From NCBI GenBank assembly GCA_003116975.1, contig BGKB01000006.1, forward strand, positions 186,001-250,000: 64,000 bases of DNA, read 5' to 3'. The DNA comes from Aurantiochytrium sp. KH105. Taxonomy: Eukaryota; Sar; Bigyra; Thraustochytrida; Thraustochytriidae. A program made the translations under genes and the position numbers. Positions 40,272-51,102 of this stretch are shown one piece after another. Positions within the stretch are counted from its first letter, which is position 1, and the number at the start of each line of letters is the position of its first letter. The notes under the pieces are model-generated. The model was not told the DNA's origin, did not search any database, and saw only the letters and a list, made by a program, of their open reading frames with translations.

Positions 40272-43088
40272 ATGGACGCGCGCGGGCACGCAAACAGCAT
40301 GGCGAGCCAACCCAGCCCCTCCCGCTCAACACCTGCGCCAGCGCCTCGAAACCCATTGCAGCGGCGCACAACTTTCATGGCACGATGGGATGTCATGCAA
40401 GTAGACGCCGCATCGATTGCCGCACAGGCTGCGAGACAAGGTGCGTCTACCATTCCGGTACCCCTCACACGAAAACAAACAGTCTCCAAGGCCCTTGGTC
40501 TCGACAGAGTGTTTTCGACGAGCAAGCGGCTTCACGGAGGCACTGAGGCCACCTTTTCAAGCGGTATTCTCGACACGGTGGAAAGTGACACGCACTCACA
40601 GCGAAGTCATTATTCGGCCCCATCATCAAACCTTCAACGCGCTCTTGCTGCATTGTTCACGACGCAGCAAGGATTTATTCTTCCAAGCTCGAAAAATCTC
40701 CACTGGTGGTCACTTATAGTTTCCGGCTTCATGGTGTACTTGCTCCTCGTTGCGCCGTACCGACTCGCAGTCCATCGAATCGATCATGAACCTGAGCTAG
40801 TTGCGGTATTGACGGACACCATTGCCGCGCTTGTATTCGCTCTCGACATTGTCATCCGGCTTAACACAGGCGTGGTGAATCCTCGAACACGCGAAGAGGA
40901 TATTCGCAAGCTCCGAACCAAGTATGCGCGGTCGCGTCTCATTCGTGACGTCCTCGGGTGCATTCCCGTGGAGCTCTTAGGTTTAAGTTTACGTAATACT
41001 GGCGATGCGGGACAGGGTATCATGATGGCTCTCGCCATCATGCGTCTGTCAAGAGGCACGCATGTGGTGAATTTGGAAAGAACCCTCGCGGGCGAGCACT
41101 TTAATTTGAACCGTGGCATTCGTCGACTCATTGCAACGGTGGTCTTTGTTCCTCTCATGTCACACCTATTTGCATGTCTATGGATTTTCGTCGGAAGTAG
41201 ACCTCGCAATCCAGACATGAATGACACCTGGCTCGAGGTTTTCTTGGCCACGAACGCTAGTGAACAGCAAAACGTTGACGTTTTCATTGCTGCACTTGAG
41301 TGGTCTGTCTCAACGCTAAGCTCTGTGGGCTTTGGCGACTTTTCAGGTGTCAACGACGAGGAGCACATTGTGTCTATTCTTGCCTGCGCCTGCGGCGCCC
41401 TGCTCGCCGGTGTCCTCATCGCACAGACGAGCAGCATTGTCTCGGACATGAACGAGGCGCAGCACCAAATTGATCTTCGAATGCACTCCCTACGCGCCTA
41501 CTTGCGCTACCGGCGCGTTCCTAAGTCTCTCCAAATGCGAATGATTCGTTATTTCCGACATGTGTACACTCGCCGTGCTCACTTTGATGAAGTGAGCATT
41601 CTCGAGAACATGACAGCAGATTTACGGAGAGCACTCAGCCTGTATCTATTGGAGGATACATTGCAAGATCTCGACATTTTTCGTGGCATCTCGGATACCC
41701 AGCTCGTTGCATCCCTTATCGCTATGTTGAAACCTGTATCTTTTTCAGCCGGTACGGAGATTGTACGTCAAGGCGAACCGATTACAGAAATGTACTTTAT
41801 CGTGAGGGGAAAGGTCGAGGTGCTCGCCCCTGGTGACGAAGCTGTGGTCTCTGACGTCCAAGATGAGAAAGGCAGTACAAACGAAGAGGACAAGGATCGC
41901 ACTGCCGCAGATGGAAGCCAGAAGCTTCGAAACAAGCTGCGCGTCATTGCAACTTTGGGAGAGGGTAATCACTTTGGAGAGTTATCTTCCACCGCGGGGC
42001 AGGGTATCGAAACCCACCTGGTCACCGTACGCGCAGTTGTGAGCACAGACTTGTTCTCGTTGACACAGCAACACCTCTCGGAGCTAGCAAAGACGTTTCC
42101 TCTGGTCAATCAGCGATTGCAGTCTTTCAAGCAAGCCAAGCAGGATGCCCTCGTAAAAATCAAAAACAACAAGTTGCTCGAAACGACGAAAGCTTCCTCT
42201 GGGAAAAGTGCGGGGTCGACATCTTCATTTCGGCGCGCACGAGGACTGTTGCTGGGCAAGCGAGAGGAGTCAGGCGATTCAGGCAGAGGAAGCTGGCAAC
42301 GTCTTTTAAGTTTCAAGGGCTCAACGATGGTCAAACTGTCTGCCTCATTTAAAGCGCCTGTGCAGGATGAACCTACCGAAGGTAGCGGAATTGATGACAC
42401 AGGCAGCGTAATTCGATTACGGCGGCCAATTTTCCAAGGACGCAATTCCAAAGTGTACACTAAAACAGAGGCTGAGCAGGTTGCTCTTTTGTCAGTCAAC
42501 ATGAACCTCGCAAAAAAAGGATCCGGATCAAATTCGGCAGTTCCACCTCATTCGAGCGACGAACACGACAGCAGCTCTGAGATGGATGATTTGAGAACCA
42601 CCGCAAGCGATTTGATCTCGAATGGCTCGAATGTGGGCGACGAGGAAGTAAATGTACAACGCGAACTGAGGGGGGCTGAGCCTACCGAAGACGGAAATGA
42701 TGTCTGTCACAAGGAATCTAACCTTGCGGATATCGAGTGGAAGTCGTCCGCCCCTGCGGGACAAGTCTCGATGTCGAATGAGCAAGAGACAGAGGCAAGC
42801 GCACAGCGAAACTCGAAGACTGAGGATGCTATCATGAGCCCGGAAAAAGCTGCAGTTGATACCGCTGCTAATTCTAAAACCTCGCCTTTGGTAGACCCGC
42901 TGGCTTGCGGTTTTCCAGACCCTGGTGCAAACGTTCACGATCTCGTGCGAGACCTTCTCGAGACCGCAAGACTTCAAGATAATGCAATTGCAGCCTTGCG
43001 AGCACGCCTTGCGAACCGAAAGAGGAAGCCGGGCTCCAGACGCGGTTTCTCTGCCATGGAGGTTTCCACAGCGCAAGCAGTTCACTAA
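40272..43088 (+). CDS. Six-TM potassium-type channel with C-terminal cNMP-binding-like domain
   Basis: The first in-frame ATG gives 938 residues. After a basic Ser-rich N-terminus, membrane segments begin at about residue 144 (WWSLIVSGFMVYLLLVAPYR). The pore helix and filter read SVGFGD at 351-356, the form found in EAG/HCN-type potassium-permeable channels. The segment where S4 should lie (MMALAIMRLSRGTHVV) has few Arg/Lys. A C-linker (LRYRRVPKSLQMRMIRYFRHVY) and a cNBD fold (about 470-607) follow. Its phosphate-binding cassette, FGELSSTAGQGIETHL, lacks the usual PRxA arginine, and an acidic insert of about 30 residues interrupts it. The long C-terminus is disordered. It is likely a plasma-membrane or ciliary cation channel; direct cNMP gating is doubtful. 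Confidence 0.87.
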   Translation: MDARGHANSMASQPSPSRSTPAPAPRNPLQRRTTFMARWDVMQVDAASIAAQAARQGASTIPVPLTRKQTVSKALGLDRVFSTSKRLHGGTEATFSSGILDTVESDTHSQRSHYSAPSSNLQRALAALFTTQQGFILPSSKNLHWWSLIVSGFMVYLLLVAPYRLAVHRIDHEPELVAVLTDTIAALVFALDIVIRLNTGVVNPRTREEDIRKLRTKYARSRLIRDVLGCIPVELLGLSLRNTGDAGQGIMMALAIMRLSRGTHVVNLERTLAGEHFNLNRGIRRLIATVVFVPLMSHLFACLWIFVGSRPRNPDMNDTWLEVFLATNASEQQNVDVFIAALEWSVSTLSSVGFGDFSGVNDEEHIVSILACACGALLAGVLIAQTSSIVSDMNEAQHQIDLRMHSLRAYLRYRRVPKSLQMRMIRYFRHVYTRRAHFDEVSILENMTADLRRALSLYLLEDTLQDLDIFRGISDTQLVASLIAMLKPVSFSAGTEIVRQGEPITEMYFIVRGKVEVLAPGDEAVVSDVQDEKGSTNEEDKDRTAADGSQKLRNKLRVIATLGEGNHFGELSSTAGQGIETHLVTVRAVVSTDLFSLTQQHLSELAKTFPLVNQRLQSFKQAKQDALVKIKNNKLLETTKASSGKSAGSTSSFRRARGLLLGKREESGDSGRGSWQRLLSFKGSTMVKLSASFKAPVQDEPTEGSGIDDTGSVIRLRRPIFQGRNSKVYTKTEAEQVALLSVNMNLAKKGSGSNSAVPPHSSDEHDSSSEMDDLRTTASDLISNGSNVGDEEVNVQRELRGAEPTEDGNDVCHKESNLADIEWKSSAPAGQVSMSNEQETEASAQRNSKTEDAIMSPEKAAVDTAANSKTSPLVDPLACGFPDPGANVHDLVRDLLETARLQDNAIAALRARLANRKRKPGSRRGFSAMEVSTAQAVH

Positions 43089-43537
43089 TGAGTAGACAAC
43101 ACAGACAAGAATCTAAGCTGGCCTGAAAAGCAGGAAGATGACGTCACCCAGCGAATGTGTAAAAGCCAAGGTTGGAATACCTGCAGGTAGCGCGCTTCAT
43201 CTTGCTTTGAGGAAGATTGACACATTGAACACAGATGTGATGGCCACAACAAACGTGATTGGCCTTGTTGGCGAACCCTGCCTCGACGAAGATCAAGTTA
43301 ACCTTATCTCCATTGGGCTTCAATGCCTTCGCAAGTCATACGAATGGGTTTTTCTTTGCAAGACATGATGTAATTTATGATCATAATCAAAGAGAAAAGG
43401 AAGACAACATAAGAGAGCAAATAGATTACATGGCAACACTCTCTGTATGGCGATATGGCAAGTATCGTCTCTTTCCATGACGGATAAATTTTTGACGAAG
43501 ATTCACCCTAATCGTGTGCACGGGCTACGTTGCTGTG
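43089..43537. other. Convergent 3' region
   Basis: This 449-bp gap lies between the 3' ends of the channel gene and the coiled-coil gene. A 76-codon frame at 43138 has no recognisable features, and I take it as 3' UTR. Confidence 0.4.
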
Positions 43538-45064
43538 CTACTCGTCGTCAATACGGAGTTGTTGCCTGTACCAGTCTTCAATATTGGACGAGAGATCGCC
43601 GAGATCTGCCAGGCCGTGCGTGTCGCTCGCAGCGCTCGAGAGAGGATCTGCAAAACTTGCAGCTTCAAGCTGAACACTTGTCTGGGGGCTATGTACGCTC
43701 GGTGTGCTGTCGAGGCGAGCAATAAGATTGGCCGTGAACTCATCAAGTTCGGACTTGGATGAGTACAACTCGCCCCCCATTGCGTCAGCGCTTGATTCAG
43801 GGCCAGTAGCAGTAGAATTCGTCGTCGTCCAATCGGGTTCCGAAGAAAGCGCATAATCTCCGGATGATCGGAAATCCGGAGCCGGCGAGTCTGCAAATGC
43901 TGAAGTCAAACCGTCTGCAGCTGCGATGTCATTTGGCTGTTGAAGGAAAGAGAGGTCCTCCTGAGACAATGCGCGGCTTGTTTCTGGATCTGCACTTCCA
44001 TTTTGCACATTTTGCACGATTCGACGTGCCATTTCGACAATGTCCGTATCGCTCATTTTCTTGGCACGGCGAGGCGCTTTTGTTTTTTGACGTCCTGTGG
44101 TTGTTGAGGAACCTGGCATTGCTTTGAGATGCTTTGCGGAGGAAACGCTCGGATCGTAGGAAGACTTGATTTGGCGCATGCGTGAATTAAGGTCGCGAGG
44201 CATCTTGGAGTCTGCGGCGGCCATGGAGCCATCGCCCCGCGCGCTAGAAGATGATACCGCCGCCGACGATGACGACGAAGGCGCTCCTGAAAGTGGAGGG
44301 AGGATACTCGTCTGTGGTGGTCGTTTGTGGCGGTTGGCACGCTCATGTTCCTTGAGTTGGGCAGCGTAGCGTTCTTGTCTTTCTTTGAGGCCTTGTTCGA
44401 GTTCCCGACGCTCCTTTGCCTTTCGACGTTGCTCGCGACGTTGTTTCTGCGCCTCGCTTGCTTGCACGCTACGCTTCCAGTCAACAAGATGTTTGGTGCG
44501 TTCTGCGCGTTCGCGCTCAAAGGTGCGCCGCCGTCTGTCCTGCCGACTGCGTTCTTCCTCAACCTCCTGCTCGCGGAGGGCTTCTAGATCTTGTTGCATC
44601 CGCTCGCGCTGACGAAACTTTTCCTTGTAGCGTTGCCTCGCACGTCGCACGGCATCCTCGTTGACTTTTGATCGGGGCGTAAGATGTGTGGTCGTGGAGC
44701 TCGAAGACTCTGGCGTTGCAGATTGAGGCGTAGTCGATCTTGCGTGAGGGAACAATAGGCTTTCTGCAGACGCAGCTCTTGCAAGATGTTGATGTGCCTG
44801 TCGCGAGCTGAAAGAGGCAGTCTCGTTGTTGTTGTTGCCTTCACGTCGCTGGAGCGTCCCGTCGCGCGAGACCTGACGAAATTGAAGGCCTGCAACGACC
44901 TGTTTAGCTGACTTGGATCGCTCTAGCTTGCGCACGAGTGCTCGCTTCGTCATGGCGCCGGTTCCACTGCTGCTGCTGCTCATGGCGCCGACATGACTGG
45001 GAGCGCCGCTGCCGCCTGCACCAAGTCGGGTCACGAGAGATTTGCGCACGCGTTGGTGCTCCAT
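43538..45064 (-). CDS. Coiled-coil protein of unknown function
   Basis: The ATG at 45064 gives 508 residues. The N-terminus is basic and Ser-rich. A long charged helix (about residues 135-245) is rich in Arg, Glu and Gln (for example RRTFERERAERTKHLVDWKR) and is almost certainly a coiled coil or single alpha helix. The rest is Ser/Asp-rich and disordered, ending near NIEDWYRQQLRIDDE. No family is recognised. Such proteins are common in ciliary and cytoskeletal sets, but nothing here fixes the role. It shares orientation with the next gene and is convergent with the channel gene. Confidence 0.68.
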   Translation of the reverse strand: MEHQRVRKSLVTRLGAGGSGAPSHVGAMSSSSSGTGAMTKRALVRKLERSKSAKQVVAGLQFRQVSRDGTLQRREGNNNNETASFSSRQAHQHLARAASAESLLFPHARSTTPQSATPESSSSTTTHLTPRSKVNEDAVRRARQRYKEKFRQRERMQQDLEALREQEVEEERSRQDRRRRTFERERAERTKHLVDWKRSVQASEAQKQRREQRRKAKERRELEQGLKERQERYAAQLKEHERANRHKRPPQTSILPPLSGAPSSSSSAAVSSSSARGDGSMAAADSKMPRDLNSRMRQIKSSYDPSVSSAKHLKAMPGSSTTTGRQKTKAPRRAKKMSDTDIVEMARRIVQNVQNGSADPETSRALSQEDLSFLQQPNDIAAADGLTSAFADSPAPDFRSSGDYALSSEPDWTTTNSTATGPESSADAMGGELYSSKSELDEFTANLIARLDSTPSVHSPQTSVQLEAASFADPLSSAASDTHGLADLGDLSSNIEDWYRQQLRIDDE

Positions 45065-45513
45065 GAGGGTCTCTGCTTCCCTTCGCGCGCGAGCGCGAGC
45101 CGTATTCCTCGCGTTCCGATGATGATTGGATTGCGAAGTCTGTGCGGCTGACTGCTACACCCCAAACGTCTGCTGAGCTGCTATCCGTTGGAAGGAGAAT
45201 TTTTTTTTTGAAAACTCGCCAGAAAAGAAAAGCAGTGAATGTTTTGTTCTTTCACCAAACCAAAAGATCTCGAAAGTGAGGGAGGCTGCTTCGTTAGGTT
45301 AGATACCTACTAGGTCAAGAATGCATCTGATGGATGACCTCTTTGTTTTTTTCACAAAAGTGAGCGTTGTGGTTGGGTTTAGCGCCTGTAAAGATTTGGA
45401 GTTATAAAAATACGATGGTGCGTGTGGTCAGGTCGTCAAAACGTTCTCACCTTGTGATGCTTCTTTTGAAGGTGCGAGTTCGAACAAGGCTTGCTATAAA
45501 TTTACATGTTTCT
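45065..45513. other. Intergenic region between minus-strand genes
   Basis: This holds the promoter of the coiled-coil gene and the 3' end of the next. A TATAAAAA at 45403-45410 on the plus strand faces no plus-strand gene and is probably chance. Confidence 0.35.
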
Positions 45514-46479
45514 TTATGATTTTTCATCGTGAACTTCCTCAATGGTCGGACCACCACTAGCTGCCGTGCGCTCTTGCGCGGCGGTGCGACGCGCCTCATG
45601 TCGGCGCGCCATGACTGCTGTGAGATCGGCTGCCCAGACCAGCTCACGATCGTCTAAGGCGTCTTCTTGTTCGTCATTTTGCTGTTGCTCTGATGTCACG
45701 GGCGAAAGAAAGTCTGCAAACTCGATCTCGATTTCCTCAAGGGAAGATCCGAGAGCCTGGGCTGGGGAGTCGACAGTCTGGCGGACTTGAGGCCAAGCGA
45801 GGGCCAGGTACGAGGCTCCAAGTGTTTTGGTAATTTTTGCGCCAGTGCTTTGCGTGCGTACCTTGAGGGATACAAAGTGGGCCACCTTGTAGCGCATAAT
45901 TTCGTCGAGACGGTCGGAGGCGGTTTGTTCCTCGCCCTGACCGCTCTCCTTTGCCCATGTGGAGGGATCTTGAAGCGCGTGGGCATTAAGAGCGCGGAGA
46001 ACGACGCCTGCGAGTTTGAGACGTTTGGCGGCGTCCATTGGGACGGGTTTGTCCTTTTTGGCAAAATACGCGTCGACCTGCTCGCTCGTGAGCTTTTGCA
46101 GCTTGCCGTCGGCGCCGATGGTGGCCCCTCCTCGGGGAAACGCTGCGGATGCGGCTGCATTTTGCGCACCGTTGGCGGCAGCTCTTGCCTCTGCGCCGAT
46201 GGACGGCGCCGTTTGCGCCTGCGCGAGTCGCAGACTTAGAAGGTTCCGCATGGCCCCGTCGAGCTTGGGCTGTTCGCGAAGCATGGCGGCGGCCTCATCC
46301 TCCATGCGCTGCTCTGCCGTCTTGACGCTGGTTTCCGCGGGCTTCTCGCTCGCGTCTGCGGACTTGCCGCTGTCGTTGCCGGTGGTTGCCGCCATCTTCG
46401 GGAGCGCGGCGTTGTCGTTTTCCTCGGTCGTTGATGATGTTTGCACTCTCCGGCCAAGTCGAAACCTTGCCAAGATCAT
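45514..46479 (-). CDS. Unrecognised conserved-looking protein
   Basis: The ATG at 46479 gives 321 residues. The first 16 (MILARFRLGRRVQTSS) are basic and amphipathic and could target mitochondria. If so, the ATG at 46395 would be internal; otherwise 46395 may be the true start. The middle is Ala-rich with helices. The best-structured part is about residues 125-255 (AYFAKKDKPVPMDAAKRLKL to LEEIEIEFADFLSP). The C-terminus is Glu/Gln-rich. I do not recognise it. Coding is supported by length and by non-repetitive, well-mixed composition unlike the flanking DNA. Confidence 0.6.
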   Translation of the reverse strand: MILARFRLGRRVQTSSTTEENDNAALPKMAATTGNDSGKSADASEKPAETSVKTAEQRMEDEAAAMLREQPKLDGAMRNLLSLRLAQAQTAPSIGAEARAAANGAQNAAASAAFPRGGATIGADGKLQKLTSEQVDAYFAKKDKPVPMDAAKRLKLAGVVLRALNAHALQDPSTWAKESGQGEEQTASDRLDEIMRYKVAHFVSLKVRTQSTGAKITKTLGASYLALAWPQVRQTVDSPAQALGSSLEEIEIEFADFLSPVTSEQQQNDEQEDALDDRELVWAADLTAVMARRHEARRTAAQERTAASGGPTIEEVHDEKS

Positions 46480-46602
46480 CGAGAACTTTGGCGGGAAAAG
46501 ACGACAAAAGCCCTTGTGGGGGGAAGGAAGGGGGCTAACGCAGGGCAAAGAAAGCTAGTCTCTCTGGCCATGGCCAGGAAAGTTCTCCCGCCCGCCCGTC
46601 AG

Positions 46603-46633
<31 letters not shown>

Positions 46634-48356
46634 TGAGCACAAGCATCATTTTTGATGCTAAGGTAAGAAAGAACAATTTTTTCTGTGTCTTCGATCGTTG
46701 CGTGGCCACCCTGTCAGCAGCAGCAGCAGCAGCTGCAGCTGCAAGCCGGCCGGACCAGTCGGTCGTTGTGCGTCCGCACCGCCAGCCTGGGTGTTTCCCT
46801 TCAACTTTTCGGGAGTAAGCGAGCCCCGATCTTTGCCAACGAAATATGCCTCTTTGACGAAGAGCACGTTTCAGTCCCGATGGCCCAACCGACCTGGACC
46901 CAAAAAGAAAAAGAATGATCGTTTTCGCGGAGAAAAGCTTACGGGCATTCCATCATCCGCCCATCTCCAGGCCTCCATTTTTCGCAGCCATTCTTCTGCG
47001 TGCAGCAGCAGTGGCCGCTGCAGCCGCTGCAGAGGTTACTGGCCAGCGAGCTTACCTACACTTGAGGTTGCTGTCAAGAGTCCAGTTGGGAGCAGGAATC
47101 AGGTCAGTCCCAGTCGCTGTCGACAGCAGCACAGCAGCGCGAGGCGGCTGACTGGTGACCGAACGAACGTCCCTCGGTTGCGGCTGCGGCTGCGGCTGCG
47201 GACTGCAGGCCGTTCGTTATGCGTGCACAATTCGCGGCAAATCGTAAGACTGCGAACATCACATGTCCGTGGCAGTGGCATGGCGCCAAGGAATTTATTT
47301 ATTTATTCTAACTGTCCACCATGGCAAGTGCAGCAGCCAGTGTAGGCAGCTGCAGCTGCAGCAAGCCTGACAGCGGTGCGGCAATGGCAGGCGGCGGCGT
47401 CCACAGGCCATGCTTTAGGGCGACGAGGGTTCGCTTTGCTACATGGTGGTCGCAGTCGGTATATACACCAAACGAAGCACTCGAAAAGGGAGTGTGGCTG
47501 GCATGATGGGGACGGAAAAATCATGGTGTGACCGCGTGCCGTATGTCGCACTGCCGCACCGACAGCGGCACGGACCGACCGAGGTGGTATCGAGACGTAA
47601 CGCTCGTTCGCGGCGGCAGGCCACAAGCCACACCAGCAACGCAGGCAACACGACCAACCCGGGTAGCCTCACATCTGTCTGGACGCACGACAGCGATTCC
47701 CTTCCTCCCTGCCCGGTCAAGAGCTGCAGCAGCAGCAGCAGCTGCTGCTGCTGCAGCCTCTGGTGCCATCGTCCCAACTTTCGCCGCGGCGCTGCCACGC
47801 GCAGAGCGTGCACCGCGGCGCACCGCGGCGCACCGCGGGGCACCGCGCCACCACGCGCGGCGGCGCGCGCCGAGCCCCGGGCCTAGGCGAGTTTGCCCGC
47901 CGGACCAGCAGCCAGCTGCAGCGGGCTGGCCTCTGTTACTGTTAGTTACATTGTTAGTACGTGTGGAGCCTCCGAGGCCGCACCTCCGCAAGTTACCGCA
48001 ATAGCCGCCACTGTGGAGCTGCTTGCTTGGTGGGTCGAAGCAGGCGCCGCGTGCGCCTGCTTCCACAGCCACCCCACAATTTGGTGCTCCCACACTGCGC
48101 GCCCGCGTGAAGCAGCTGGGCAGGTAGGGGCGCCCGCCATGCTGGAGCGCCCGCGAGTGGGGAGGGAGGTGCAGGCGCCCTTCGGCGACCGGAGCTGGCC
48201 TGGGGAGCGAGGGGGGAAGGAGGGAGGACCACGGGTACTCCTGCGCTGCGCGGACGTTCGATTTCCGACGCTCGTTTCGTCCGTTCACACTATCTTGGTC
48301 GCACCGCCGCCGCCGCCGCCGCCACCGCACGCGGCGCAGGGCGGTATTCATGTATG

Positions 48357-48366
48357 TATAAAAATA
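48357..48366 (+). promoter_or_regulatory. Isolated TATA-like element
   Basis: TATAAAAATA sits in otherwise very GC-rich DNA, 2.8 kb upstream of the zinc finger gene. It could mark an unannotated transcript. No coding frame starts convincingly after it. Confidence 0.2.
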
Positions 48367-49650
48367 CGTATGCACGCCGCCATCACAAGCGCCCCCGCAC
48401 CCGTCCACACCTCGAGTCTCCTCCCGCGCGTCCGACTGCCGCGCTAGGTTGCAGTGTCGGCCCCTTATCCGCCAAGGGACCCCGCAGCTGTGCAACAGCT
48501 GGAGCAGCCCGACCTCCCACGAAGCAGCTCTGCAACTTCCTCCGAGGGCCGGTCCGAAGAGCCGATCGAGACTGGCGGTGACCCTCTCTCTCTCTCTCTC
48601 CTCGCGCTCGCTCAACAAGTTCTCTCTTGACATGAGTTTTCTTTGACACGCGCCCGCGCGCGGCACGGCGAGCGCGTGCGGCGCAGCACGGCGGGCGCGC
48701 GCGGGAGGGCTCGCCGCCGCATCGCGCGGGGCGGCCTCGGCGGGCTGCCTGCCTGCTCGCCCGCCTGGCTGGCAAGAGCTCGCTCGCTCGCTGCAGCTGC
48801 CCCGTCGCGAGCGTTTTTCTTTCGACGCTCGCGCGCTGAGCTGGCGGCGGCGTGCGCCTGAATGCGCGCGCGGAGAGTCTCGGCGAGCTAGCCAGCTGCT
48901 GGCTATTCTGCGCGCCTTGCCTGCCTGGCCCGCACACGAGCCCTGCGATGCCACGCCGAGCCAAGCCAAGCCAAGCCATGCCAGGCGATGCGAGCGGCGC
49001 CGGCCTCCGCGCGTTGCTCGCGAGCGCGCTCGCCGGCGAGGCACCTCACTCATCTCCTCCCATCGTCATCCCATCTCATCTTCCCGCGCACAGCTCCTCC
49101 CCTGCCGCCTGCACAAGCGCCGCTCCAAGCCAAGCCGGAGCGGCCTCGCGGACGAAGCAGCGCGGCAGCGGCGCGGGCGTGCGGGTGTCTCGCCGCGCCC
49201 GCGACGCCTCCTCTCGGAGGCCCCGGAGCGGCACCTGCCCGGCTCCGCCGCCGGGCCGCGCAGTACACCGTCAGGTCGTGTCCCGGCAGAGCCCGAACTG
49301 CAGCGGCGGCATCGCAGCGCAGCGCCGCGCTGAGCAGCAGCAGCAGGCGGCGACGGCGCGAGCAGCGAGGAGCGGCGAGGGAGGGCGCGGGAGAGGAGGG
49401 AGGGCGGGAGGGCTCGCCCGGGCAGATTTGATTGACTGTCAGTCAGGCTGTCTGTGTGGCTGTCTGTCTGACTGTGCGTGCCGGCGTGGGCTGGGCTGGC
49501 GCCACCGCAGCGGCGCCAGGCGCCCCCGCAAGGCAAGGCGCAGCAGGCTTTCCGCCGCGCGCGTTCGAGGCCGGCGCCGCGGCGGGCAGACCTGCGACGC
49601 GGAGCAGAGGCTTCCTCCGCGCCGTTGGGCCCGAGGGCGAGGCAGCGGGG

Positions 49651-49800
49651 CAGAGCAGAGCAGAGCAGAGCAGAGCAGAGCAGAGCAGAGCAGAGCAGAG
49701 CAGAGCAGAGCAGAGCAGAGCAGAGCAGAGCAGAGCAGAGCAGAGCAGAGCAGAGCAGAGCAGAGCAGAGCAGAGCAGAGCAGAGCAGAGCAGAGCAGAG
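49651..49800. repeat. Pentanucleotide CAGAG array, 30 perfect copies
   Basis: This is exactly 150 bp of CAGAG with no mismatch, followed by TAGAG and GGAGC variants. The unit is 5 bp, so every frame is read through the same 15-base cycle, and all plus and minus frames stay open across it. Confidence 0.95.
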
Positions 49801-50818
49801 TAGAGCGGAGCGGAGCACGGCGGCAGACCAGAACAGACCCGTTTAGATCCGTCGACCTGGCCTGGCCCCCTGCGCGGGAGGGCTTCGTCGTCCTCGTCGT
49901 CTTCGTGGCCGGGAGCAGAAGCAGGGCGAGGCAGCAGGAACAGAGCGCTGCAGCAGCGAGGTCGCAAGCGCGAGCGCGAGTCTTCAAGAAGACCTGTGGC
50001 TTCGACTTCCTGCATCGAGTCAGGCCTCGCTCCGCTCGACTCGACTCGTCTCGACCCGACTCGACTCAACTGACCCAGCCAACGCGCGCTGCTGCTTGCG
50101 TCTTCCGGAGTTTGCAAGCGAAGGCCAGCAAGGCAAGCTTGAGCGGGCGACGACGCGGCAGCAGACCGCTCCCTAGCGCAGCAACGCGGCTCTCGCGCCC
50201 CGCTCTCGGCTTTCGTGTCGTAGCTTAGCTTAGCTTGGCTTGGCTTGGCGAGGCTTGGCGTGGCGCGGCTCTGCAGGAGTGCGCCAACCAGGTGTCTTGT
50301 CCTCTCGCCTCGCCCGCTCACCTCCGCCGCCCCAGCGCCTCGCTTCGCCCGCCCCCGCCGGCAGCCTCCGCGCCAGTGCGCAGCGGCCTCGCGCAGCGGC
50401 AGGAGCGGCGAGAGCGCGAGCGGCGGCTAGCTTCCCGGCGAAGACAAGCGCGCGAAAGAGCAGAGAGAAGCAAGGCGCGACCAGGCGCGAAAGCAGCGCC
50501 ACCGCTGCGGCGGTGAGGAGAGGCTTCCGCTCGCAGCGCGGGCAAACCCGGCGCGCGAAGAGAGCGGGCGCGTGCGCGAGGAGAGGCAGCGCGTGTGCGA
50601 GGCTTTCATCAGGTAAGGCGCGCGCGAAGGCGTCGTTCAAGTAAGGCGCGCGGGCGCGCGCGAGAGAGAGAGCGGGCGCGGGAAGCGGGCGCTGGCAGCT
50701 GAAGCTCCTGGCGAGGCCAGCCCAGGCCAGGCCAGAGGGTTGTTCAGAGCGAGATCTGGTCGAGCGAGATTGATTGATTGTGAGCTGTCTGGCGAGAACA
50801 GAGCGAGCGAGCGTGTTG

Positions 50819-50819
50819 T

Positions 50820-50856
<37 letters not shown>

Positions 50857-50870
50857 TGCCTGCCTGCCTG
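50819..50870. repeat. GGCT/TGCC tetranucleotide repeat
   Basis: About nine GGCT units are followed by TGCC units in non-coding DNA. Confidence 0.85.
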
Positions 50871-51080
50871 TGCGAGCGGCGGGATAGAGGAGCCGCAGCG
50901 CGCTTCGCCTCCGCCGCGGTCGCTTGGGGCCGACGAGAACGGTCGTTTTTGTTCTTGTCCTCGCCTGCCTGGTTGATTGATTTATTTTCCCTCGACCGAC
51001 CCCACCCACCAAGGCCGCGTTCTCGAGGCGTCTTCCTTCGTCTTGGCGCCCGCGCGACGAAGATCGCTGATCTAACCTAA

Positions 51081-51102
51081 TCTGATCTGATCTGATCTGA
51101 TT
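51081..51102. repeat. Short TCTGA repeat near the zinc finger gene start
   Basis: Four TCTGA units lie 100 bp upstream of the ATG at 51202. GATC lies inside the repeat junctions. Confidence 0.7.

Noticed and set aside
43138-43368. 76-codon frame between the channel and coiled-coil genes
   Set aside because: It is short, sits in a convergent 3' gap, and has no recognisable features. A small gene cannot be excluded.
45403-45412. TATAAAAATA as a plus-strand promoter
   Set aside because: No plus-strand gene follows, and both flanking genes are on the minus strand. It is probably chance in an AT-rich gap.
45471-45500. GAGTTCGAAC as a tRNA T-arm
   Set aside because: I could not build acceptor, D and anticodon arms around it.
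47521-49053. 510-codon minus-strand frame in the 4.7-kb gap
   Set aside because: It has low-complexity Arg/Ala/Ser composition, overlaps equally open frames on the other strand, and shows no domain or conserved pattern.
48852-50228. 458-codon plus-strand frame across the CAGAG array
   Set aside because: The frame is open mainly because the 5-bp repeat has no stop in any frame. The flanks are low complexity.
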